Source: Tepidisphaeraceae bacterium (GTDB lineage: Bacteria; Planctomycetota; Phycisphaerae; Tepidisphaerales; Tepidisphaeraceae). Taken from it: DNA of 8,019 nucleotides. The notes beneath the pieces were generated by a model. It saw nothing but the letters and a program-made list of their open reading frames with translations, was not told where the DNA came from and searched no databases. Positions 1-5,946 of this stretch are shown piece by piece. The translations under genes and the position numbers were made by a program. Each line of letters starts with the position of its first letter. The first letter of the stretch is position 1. The stretch is from NCBI GenBank assembly GCA_025450555.1, contig JANWHF010000335.1, positions 1 through 8,019 of the forward strand. The letters are read 5' to 3'.

Positions 1-656
1 ACTCGCGCCACGCCCAGTCCGTTGTAGCCCACCCACGAATTTGGATATGCATCAATTACGGCTTGGAATACCGCCGCTGCCTCGTGAAAGCGCCGCTGCG
101 CGAGAAGCGTCTCACCCCGCACCGCAAGTCCCTCAAGACTGGTAGGCCGGACCTCCAACAGCCTCGTGGCGATCGCATCGGCTTCGTTCATCCGGCCCAT
201 CTGCCGATAGACGTCGGCAAGGCCAGTCAGCGCTTCGGGCTGATCGGGCCGGATCGAAAGAGAACGCTCGAGCCACTGCTGCGCTTCGGGATATCGTCCA
301 AGTCGCCGCAGCGCATTACCGAGAATAAACATCGCCTCGACATGGTTCGGGCGCAGCGCCACCGCTGCGCGGGCGCTGGCCAGCGCGTTTTCGATCTGGC
401 CATTCTCAGCGTATACCAGTGCCAAATTGCTGTGAAAATCCGCTCCTCCCGGATGCAGCGCAATGGCGCGTTGAATAAATCCAATGGCCTCATCTCGTCG
501 GCCCTGCTGGCTGCACGCCACGCCCAGCAAGTTCAGCGCGTCAGGATTATTAGGATAATCTCTGAGCACTTCCCGGTACGCTGCCTCGGCCTCGGCGAAC
601 CGCCCGTGGGTGTGATGTTCCAGGGCGCGTTGCATTGGGGTTGATGCGGAACTCAT
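1..656 (-). CDS. TPR protein, N-terminal part (paralogue of the adjacent TPR-glycosyltransferase), truncated by window edge
   Basis: This gene reads from an ATG at 656-654 leftwards and stays open to base 1, giving 218 complete codons; the 3' end lies outside the window. The visible protein starts MSSASTPMQRALEHH and consists of about six TPR units of roughly 34 residues (for example NLLGVACSQQGRRDEAIGFI, then FHSNLALVYAENGQIENALA). It aligns without any gap to residues 1-218 of the neighbouring 653-2524 protein, with about half the residues identical by hand count and more in the first 130. I therefore infer that the unseen part also carries a glycosyltransferase-like domain, but this cannot be seen. 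The start is supported by the alignment, by an AAGGA ribosome site 7 bases upstream, and by the ATGA overlap with the upstream stop codon. TPR arrays are protein-interaction scaffolds. Confidence is high for the reading frame and TPR fold and lower for function. Confidence 0.88.
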   Translation of the reverse strand, partial: MSSASTPMQRALEHHTHGRFAEAEAAYREVLRDYPNNPDALNLLGVACSQQGRRDEAIGFIQRAIALHPGGADFHSNLALVYAENGQIENALASARAAVALRPNHVEAMFILGNALRRLGRYPEAQQWLERSLSIRPDQPEALTGLADVYRQMGRMNEADAIATRLLEVRPTSLEGLAVRGETLLAQRRFHEAAAVFQAVIDAYPNSWVGYNGLGVAR

Positions 657-2524
657 ACAGAATTCCTTTGTTCCCAGGCGCGCTGTGCGATCGCATCACG
701 AATGCGCACCATGACTGAAACCCAGTCGCCTCGCGCAGGCTGGCGAAAGAGGCGCATCGTCGGATACCAGGGTGAATCCTCACGATCCAGCAGCCAGCGC
801 CAATCGGCCGAATGAGCGAGCATCGCAAAAGTCGGCTTACCCATTGCGCCGGCAAGGTGACAGACGCCGGTGTCCACCGAAATCACCAGATCGAGATTGG
901 CGATCAAAGCGGCGGTGTCATCAAAATTGCGAATGTCGCGCGTGAGATCGACGAGTTCAAAACCTGCCGGCGCCGGCATTTTGGCCGCGTCACCAATCTG
1001 AAGGTTGAAGAACCGGACTCCCTTTAAATCAGCCAGCGGAGCGAATGCTCCGAGCGGTGCGGAGCGCTCGCGGTTGCGCGATTGCGTGGGAGAGCCTGCC
1101 CAGGCAATGCCGACATTAAGATCCCGTTTATGGGGCGCAATCGCCTTTGCCCACTGCTCCTGCAACGCGGGATCGGTCCGTACATAGGGCACATTGTGTG
1201 GAATAAATTCGAGCGTCGCGCCCAGCACATAGGCGGTGCTCATCAGCGGGCATTGATAATCAGCAGGCGGCAGCGCTGAACCGCGCGCTACGACCTGCGC
1301 GACGCCTGGCGTGCGGCTCAGAAGCGCCACCAGTCCCGGAGCGCATTCCAGGATCACTTTGGCTCCGCGCGCCGCGATCAATGGCGCAAATCGAACGAAA
1401 TGAATGGTGTCGCCAAACCCCTGTTCCGCGTAGAGCAGGATCGTCTTTCCCGCGATATCGAAGCCGTCCCAGAGCGGCTCGCGAAACGCCCTCCGCTCCT
1501 GGGGAAACTTGAGCCAGCGCCATTCATATTCGCGAAAGCCGTCGAGCCCATCGCCAGTCAGCAACATGACAAAAGCCATGTTCCAATGGGCATCGCGATT
1601 GTCAGGCTGGAAAAACAGAGCGCGTTGGAAAGCGCGCCGTGCTTCAGCAATATCCCGACTGAAAAGATGTGCGGTGCCCAGATTGTTGTGCGCCTCGGCA
1701 AAATCGGGGCGAGCCTCCACCGCTTTTTTGAGGAACTCGATCGCCTGCTCGATATGGCCTTCGGTCAAATAGGCCTGGCCTACATTGTTGTAGGGTCCGG
1801 ATTTGTCGGGCGCTATTTCGATCGATTTGTGAAATAACGGAAGTGCTTCATTGAAGCGCCCAAGCCGAACGAGCACCAGTGCTAATCCATTGAATCCCAC
1901 CCAGGACTGCGGAAATCGCTGCATGAGTGATTGGAAAACCCCGCCGGCTTCCTCGAGCCGATTCTCATTCAACAGCGACTGCCCATTGGTCACCAGCGAA
2001 TCATGAGCGGCGGACTGAAGCGACATTGCCTGCCGCATTCTTTCTTCGGCCTGGTCATTCCGCCCGGTCTGTCTCAGAAGATCTGTCAGCGCGCTCAGGA
2101 CGTCCTGCTGATTGGATCTCGTGGCCAGCGACCGCTCAAACCAATGAATTGACTGATCCAGCCGACCCAGCGCCCGTAGCGCGTTTGCGAGAATGTTCAT
2201 CGCCCCCGAGTAGTCAGTCCGAAGCGCAAGAGCCGACTGTGCAGCCGCAGCCGCCTGCTCGTATTGGCCCTGCTCGAGATAGACCATCGCCAGATTGCTA
2301 TGAAATTCTGCCGCGCCCGGCTTAAGAGAGATGGACCGCGTGATGTATTGAACCGCCTGATCCTTACGACCCTGCTGGCTGCATGCCACACCCAGCAAAT
2401 GCAGAACATCCGCCTCATCCTGCGAGCGCGTAAGGAGTTCGCGGTAAGCCGCCTCGGCTTCCGCGAGCCGACCGGCGTTATGAAGGTCCAGCGCTCGCTG
2501 GATCAATTGTGGATCTGCGCTCAC
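653..2524 (-). CDS. TPR-repeat protein with C-terminal GT-B (heptosyltransferase-like) glycosyltransferase domain
   Basis: The protein has 623 residues. Residues 5-310 form about nine consecutive 34-residue TPR units, such as YNNVGQAYLTEGHIEQAIEF and AHNNLGTAHLFSRDIAEARR. Residues 345-610 resemble the glycosyltransferase-9/heptosyltransferase-like domain often fused to TPRs: LLYAEQGFGDTIHFVRFAPL (363-382) opens it, VGIAWAGSP (471-479) begins the second Rossmann half, and ISVDTGVCHLAGAMGKPTFA (548-567) is the nucleotide-sugar-side motif, followed by DWRWL and SPWYP. No signal peptide is visible. The arrangement recalls TPR-containing O-linked glycosyltransferases, but donor and acceptor cannot be read from the sequence; a role in envelope or protein glycosylation is inference. 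The start is GTG at 2524; an in-frame TGA sits two codons upstream and the paralogue's start aligns exactly. No clear Shine-Dalgarno site precedes it. It is probably first in an operon with the 1-656 gene. Confidence 0.9.
   Translation of the reverse strand: MSADPQLIQRALDLHNAGRLAEAEAAYRELLTRSQDEADVLHLLGVACSQQGRKDQAVQYITRSISLKPGAAEFHSNLAMVYLEQGQYEQAAAAAQSALALRTDYSGAMNILANALRALGRLDQSIHWFERSLATRSNQQDVLSALTDLLRQTGRNDQAEERMRQAMSLQSAAHDSLVTNGQSLLNENRLEEAGGVFQSLMQRFPQSWVGFNGLALVLVRLGRFNEALPLFHKSIEIAPDKSGPYNNVGQAYLTEGHIEQAIEFLKKAVEARPDFAEAHNNLGTAHLFSRDIAEARRAFQRALFFQPDNRDAHWNMAFVMLLTGDGLDGFREYEWRWLKFPQERRAFREPLWDGFDIAGKTILLYAEQGFGDTIHFVRFAPLIAARGAKVILECAPGLVALLSRTPGVAQVVARGSALPPADYQCPLMSTAYVLGATLEFIPHNVPYVRTDPALQEQWAKAIAPHKRDLNVGIAWAGSPTQSRNRERSAPLGAFAPLADLKGVRFFNLQIGDAAKMPAPAGFELVDLTRDIRNFDDTAALIANLDLVISVDTGVCHLAGAMGKPTFAMLAHSADWRWLLDREDSPWYPTMRLFRQPARGDWVSVMVRIRDAIAQRAWEQRNSV
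664..668 (-). promoter_or_regulatory. Ribosome binding site of the downstream TPR gene
   Basis: On the minus strand AAGGA lies 7 bases before the ATG at 656, inside the last codons of the upstream gene. Together with the ATGA stop/start overlap (656-653), it fixes the start of the truncated TPR gene and points to translational coupling of the two paralogues. Confidence 0.75.
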
Positions 2525-2715
2525 ACTTCAAACTTAAAGGCATTGGGAAAAGAAAACCAGCATTTCTGTCCGCGAAGCACGCCCGCGCGATCGTTTTTGA
2601 AGCACGATCATCCAGTCCTGTTTACCTTGTCGTCTGCGTTGGGTAGTCTGGCACTCAAGGCTTTTGCGAAGTTTTCCGCGCGACGCTTCGATAAGCCTTT
2701 AGAGCAGGAGACGCG
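2525..2715. promoter_or_regulatory. Divergent intergenic region between the TPR-glycosyltransferase gene and zwf
   Basis: These 191 bases separate two divergent genes and must hold promoters for both. I see no strong sigma-70 pair. The best weak candidate for zwf is TTTACC (2621-2626) with TAGTCT (2644-2649), 17 bases apart, which I would not rely on. A 6-bp inverted repeat, GATCGT/ACGATC with a 9-base spacer, lies at 2589-2609. No coding frame in this interval looks real. Confidence 0.5.
2706..2710 (+). promoter_or_regulatory. Ribosome binding site of zwf
   Basis: AGGAG lies 5 bases before the ATG at 2716. It is a near-ideal Shine-Dalgarno site and decides the zwf start. Confidence 0.8.
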
Positions 2716-4248
2716 ATGCCCTCGGCTTCACCGTGTGCCCTTGTCATCTTCGGCGCCAGCGGCGACCTGGCCAAGCGAAAGCTCATTCCGGCCATTTATG
2801 AAATGGCCCGGGAAAAGCTGCTGCCGGATTCGTTTGTCCTGGTCGGCTATGCGCGCTCGCCGCTGACTGATCAGCAATACCGCCAGGAATGTCGCGAAGC
2901 CGTGCAGAAATTTGCCCGCACCCAACCGATTGATCCGGAAATCTGGAACCGCATCGAAAAAAATATCGGCTACGTGCAGGGCGATTATGGTTCAAACGAC
3001 GGCCACGACCGTCTTTGCGCCTATCTCGACAAAGCCGACCGCGAAAAGGGCACCGCGGGCGATCGACTCTATTATCTTTCGACGCCGCCCAATACGTTCG
3101 AGCCGATCATCCGCAACCTTGGCGAGCATCACAAAAAGCAGCCGCGCGATGGCAAGGGCTGGACGCGCATCATCATCGAAAAACCCTTCGGCCGCGATCT
3201 GGCCAGCGCCCGTTCGCTCAATGCTCTTCTGCATGAATACTTCGCCGAGGAGCAGGTTTTCCGCATCGACCATTACCTGGGCAAGGAAACGGTCCAGAAT
3301 CTGATGGTCATGCGGTTTGCGAATTCGATTTTCGAGCCACTCTGGAGCTACAAGTACATCGACCATGTCCAGATCACCGTCAGCGAGACGCTGGGCGTCG
3401 GGACGCGGGGCGGCTATTACGCCCAGAGCGGCGCCCTCCGCGACATGGTGCAGAATCACATGTTCCAGCTCATGGCGCTCGTTGCGATGGAGCCGCCCGC
3501 GGCGCTCGATGCCGTCAGCATCCGCGATGAAAAGGTGAAAGTCTTCAAGTCGATCCGCCCAATGCGCGCCGATCATGCCGACCAGTTTGCCATCCGCGGC
3601 CAGTATGGGCCGGGCCAGGCGGGCGATGTGAAAACTGGCGGGTATCTGAAGGAAAAGGATGTCCCGCCTGATTCCAAAACCGAAACCTTCGCGGCCCTTC
3701 GGCTGTTTATCGACAATTGGCGATGGAGCGGGATGCCATTTTATCTTCGGACGGGAAAATTCCTGACCGAGAAGCTCAGCGAAATCGTCGTACGCTTCCG
3801 ATCACCGCCGCTGGCGCTGTTTCAAAAGCAATGCGACGCGCCGGTATATCCCAATGATTTGATCATCCGCGTGCAGCCGGACGAAGGCATGAGCTGGCGG
3901 CTCAACGCCAAAGTGCCCGGCGGGCAGATGACCGTTAAATCGGTCGCGCTCGATTTCTTCTACAAGACCGCCTTCAACATCGAGCCGCCCGAGGCTTACG
4001 AGCGGCTGATTTATGATGCCATGCTCGGCGACCAGACGCTCTTCATCCGCGGCGACGAAGCCGAAGCCGCCTGGTCGGTCATCGATCCCATCGAACAAGG
4101 CTGGATCGCCAGCCAGCGCACCCCCGAACCCTACGCCCCCGGCTCCTGGGGCCCCAAGCGCGCCATGGACCTGATCGAAATGGATGGACGGCGGTGGTTC
4201 CAGGGAAATAATGGAGACGCGGAACCGATCGTTGCGTGTTCGCTGTAG
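2716..4248 (+). CDS. zwf: Glucose-6-phosphate 1-dehydrogenase
   Basis: This enzyme oxidises glucose 6-phosphate to 6-phosphogluconolactone with reduction of NADP+ (some bacterial forms also use NAD+). It is the entry step of the oxidative pentose phosphate pathway in the cytoplasm. The 510-residue product is near the usual 480-515. The N-terminal Rossmann fold carries the dinucleotide motif GASGDLAKRKL (13-23). EKPFGRDL (155-162) and the family signature RIDHYLGKE (183-191) follow, the latter with the Asp-His pair D185/H186. H248 in RDMVQNH matches the catalytic base of characterised enzymes. The C-terminal domain shows the expected FYLRTGK and LRTGK-type substrate region near residue 340 and is complete to the stop. 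An AGGAG site 5 bases upstream supports the start. pgl and gnd are not in view. The stop is 6 bases from the stop of a convergent gene, leaving no room for a separate terminator. Confidence 0.98.
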   Translation: MPSASPCALVIFGASGDLAKRKLIPAIYEMAREKLLPDSFVLVGYARSPLTDQQYRQECREAVQKFARTQPIDPEIWNRIEKNIGYVQGDYGSNDGHDRLCAYLDKADREKGTAGDRLYYLSTPPNTFEPIIRNLGEHHKKQPRDGKGWTRIIIEKPFGRDLASARSLNALLHEYFAEEQVFRIDHYLGKETVQNLMVMRFANSIFEPLWSYKYIDHVQITVSETLGVGTRGGYYAQSGALRDMVQNHMFQLMALVAMEPPAALDAVSIRDEKVKVFKSIRPMRADHADQFAIRGQYGPGQAGDVKTGGYLKEKDVPPDSKTETFAALRLFIDNWRWSGMPFYLRTGKFLTEKLSEIVVRFRSPPLALFQKQCDAPVYPNDLIIRVQPDEGMSWRLNAKVPGGQMTVKSVALDFFYKTAFNIEPPEAYERLIYDAMLGDQTLFIRGDEAEAAWSVIDPIEQGWIASQRTPEPYAPGSWGPKRAMDLIEMDGRRWFQGNNGDAEPIVACSL

Positions 4249-4254
4249 TTTTCG

Positions 4255-5421
4255 TCAACCCAGCGCTACAACATGCTCGATCATTTTTCCTTCGCAGATC
4301 TTTTCCGGTTCCGCACCGGGCTTGGTACGAAAGACCGATGAGCCATTCGTGTAGATCACGCCGCCATCGCGGAGGAGATCGAAAGACAGCACGCCGGTGG
4401 CGAGGGTATTCATTTGCCCATCCGGCGTTTTGCGCGTTAGTTTCCAGCTTGGTGGAACCAGCGCCGGCGCTTGACCATCGCGGGCGGCTTTCATGACTTT
4501 GTCGGCGTCGATGAACTTCCCCCACAGCATCATCTCCCGCTGTTGAATTGGCTCTTTAGGCGGGCCGCCGGCTGTAAGCAGGGGCTTGCGCGAAAACATG
4601 AGCGAAAAGAAATTGAGGAATGCGATGATCGCCCGCAGCAATCGATAGGGAAACAACACAATATCAAGGACCAGCTTCCCCGGATGAAGCCGGCCCGCGC
4701 TGGGCTGATAGGGGCGCTGGATGAAATAGAGCGATCCGTCGGCGGCCCATTTGGGTAGCAGATAATCGGTGCCGGTATCTTCCAGTAGCGTGGTCATCTC
4801 GCCGCTCTTGGTGTCAAGCTTTTGAATTGCAAATGGCCCCGTCTCGGCGACATGTCCGAGATGGTCGCGCCCGATGCCCGCCGACTGAAAAACCAGTGCA
4901 TTCTCGTCGCCTGGAACCCAGGCGGGGGCTTGGTCGATGGAATCTCCTTCGGTGAGCTCGCGCACGCCTCGCCCGCTGGCTTCGAGCGTGGCGAGATTGG
5001 CCGACCAATCGTCCATCTTCAACGAAAGTGCGAGCATCCCGTTGCTGGCATTGCGCGAGAGGTCGGCAGCGCGAAAGCCGTTGCGGTGCAGGAGCCGCCG
5101 TTCCTGGTTTTCCCGGGTGTCGTAAACAAAAATCCCGCCGACGTTGTCGATGGTGATGCAATAGCTGATCTCGTGGGGCGCAGGTCCGGCCGCAAGTCCA
5201 GTCATCGCGATGCGACGCGCGGTGGGATCGGCACGTCTCGCGCCCCACATCATCGGCGCAAAGCCGGCGGCGTTTTGCTGTTTCCACTCATTGCGCTGCC
5301 GATCGCGCACGCCTCGATCGATCACGCTCTGCGCAAAAGGGCTTTCGATAAGCCTCGGCGGCTGATCGTCGCACTTGAGATAGAGCTTGTCCTGCGCCAG
5401 AAATGCCAGCCGCACGTCCAT
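4255..5421 (-). CDS. Hypothetical protein with beta-propeller-like repeats and an internal hydrophobic segment
   Basis: I do not recognise this 388-residue protein. Several stretches look like TolB/PD40-type propeller blades: DQAPAWVPGDENALVFQS (163-180), YLLPKWAADGSLYFIQRP (220-237) and the C-terminal LSFDLLRDGGVIYTNGSSVF (345-364). Earlier strands such as ISYCITIDNVGGIFVYDT (85-102) fit the same pattern. Between blades, residues 250-276 form a strongly hydrophobic run (LVLDIVLFPYR, then LLRAIIAFLNFFSLMF) broken by RLLR, which could be a membrane anchor or re-entrant helix. There is no N-terminal signal peptide. The ATG at 5421 is the first good start; a possible weak GGCGGGA ribosome site lies further upstream than usual. 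It converges on zwf with a 6-base gap, so the transcripts probably overlap. The reading frame is well supported by length and protein-like composition; the function is unknown. Confidence 0.8.
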   Translation of the reverse strand: MDVRLAFLAQDKLYLKCDDQPPRLIESPFAQSVIDRGVRDRQRNEWKQQNAAGFAPMMWGARRADPTARRIAMTGLAAGPAPHEISYCITIDNVGGIFVYDTRENQERRLLHRNGFRAADLSRNASNGMLALSLKMDDWSANLATLEASGRGVRELTEGDSIDQAPAWVPGDENALVFQSAGIGRDHLGHVAETGPFAIQKLDTKSGEMTTLLEDTGTDYLLPKWAADGSLYFIQRPYQPSAGRLHPGKLVLDIVLFPYRLLRAIIAFLNFFSLMFSRKPLLTAGGPPKEPIQQREMMLWGKFIDADKVMKAARDGQAPALVPPSWKLTRKTPDGQMNTLATGVLSFDLLRDGGVIYTNGSSVFRTKPGAEPEKICEGKMIEHVVALG

Positions 5422-5433
5422 TTCAACGTCCCG

Positions 5434-5449
5434 CCTTTTTTAAAAAAGG
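5434..5449. repeat. Perfect 16-bp palindrome CCTTTTTTAAAAAAGG
   Basis: C2 T6 A6 G2 is a perfect inverted repeat with no spacer, 12 bases upstream of the ATG at 5421. It could be an operator for the 388-residue gene. The A6/T6 tracts could also bend the DNA. With no loop it is a poor classical terminator. Confidence 0.6.
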
Positions 5450-5649
5450 GTCGAGCGGGGAGAATACTCCAACGAGCTCCAGACGAAAAGCGCCAAGGTT
5501 CTTCGCAGTCGTGACACAATAATGTGATTTGGCGCCTGTTCACTGAATCCGCCGCCCACGTCGCTTGCGCCTTCGCGACCCGGAGCGCTGAATCTGATCG
5601 CTGAACCGACCGCGAACGCGCAAGCGAGTATCAGACCTTTGATCGGCAC
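5440..5649 (-). CDS. Doubtful small ORF with signal-like N-terminus
   Basis: A 69-codon frame runs from GTG at 5649 (a TTG lies one codon further upstream) to a TAA inside the palindrome at 5434-5449. Its first residues, VPIKGLILACAFAVGSAIRFS, resemble a short signal peptide or membrane helix; the remainder has no recognisable motif. A GAGAG sequence sits just upstream. It lies 28 bases after the stop of the small membrane protein on the same strand. Codon use is not distinctive, and the frame may be chance in a 256-base gap (5422-5677) that otherwise holds no convincing gene. Confidence 0.2.
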   Translation of the reverse strand: MPIKGLILACAFAVGSAIRFSAPGREGASDVGGGFSEQAPNHIIVSRLRRTLALFVWSSLEYSPRSTLF

Positions 5650-5677
5650 CAACTCTCGCTACTTCCGCGAAAGGGAA

Positions 5678-5935
5678 TCAAGAATCTTTACCCGTTGCTC
5701 CCGGCCTCTCCGCGTCGATCCTCCTACCGGCCTGTTCCTCCCTGATCTCCCGAACCTGCGGCTCGATCAATTGATGAAACGCCGACAACCCCGCAGCAAT
5801 CCCGCCGCCTTTGGGCTTGATCTTGCGCCAATAAATCCAGCCGCGGCGTTCCATCCAGAGAAAGAGCCGGTCCAAGGCGAAAAACGCGATCACAATCGCA
5901 AGAAGGATTAAGGAGATCTCTAACCAGGAGGGCAT
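5678..5935 (-). CDS. Small single-pass membrane protein, function unknown
   Basis: From the ATG at 5935 the product has 85 residues and begins MPSWLEISLILLAIVIAFF. Residues 5-27 form one transmembrane helix. A positively charged juxtamembrane segment, ERRGWIYWRKIKPKGGG (29-45), follows, then a charged soluble tail (HQLIEPQVREIREEQAGRR). I recall similar small proteins with an RRGWIYWRK-type motif after one helix from environmental bacteria, but I cannot assign a family. A TTG at 5950 would add five residues and overlap the mutL stop as TTGA; the ATG, 11 bases after that stop, seems more likely although its ribosome site is weak. It is probably co-transcribed with mutL, but nothing in the sequence indicates a role in repair. 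Confidence 0.72.
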   Translation of the reverse strand: MPSWLEISLILLAIVIAFFALDRLFLWMERRGWIYWRKIKPKGGGIAAGLSAFHQLIEPQVREIREEQAGRRIDAERPGATGKDS

Positions 5936-5946
5936 TGCATTCTCGA

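Noticed and set aside
63..644. Plus-strand 193-codon ORF
   Set aside because: It is antisense to the truncated TPR gene, whose minus-strand frame has clear TPR repeats and a paralogue. The plus-strand product has no protein-like pattern.
2264..2866. Plus-strand 200-codon ORF crossing the intergenic region into zwf
   Set aside because: It overlaps the start of the TPR-glycosyltransferase gene in antisense and the zwf start out of frame. Both of those genes have unambiguous homology.
2992..3576. Minus-strand 194-codon ORF inside zwf
   Set aside because: It is a codon-composition shadow of a strongly conserved enzyme gene, with no motif of its own.
4822..5514. Plus-strand 230-codon ORF opposite the 388-residue gene
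   Set aside because: The two compete for the same DNA. The minus-strand frame is longer and shows regular beta-strand/turn patterns (W..DG.L.F), while the plus-strand product is low-pattern and rich in Arg, Ala and Gly.
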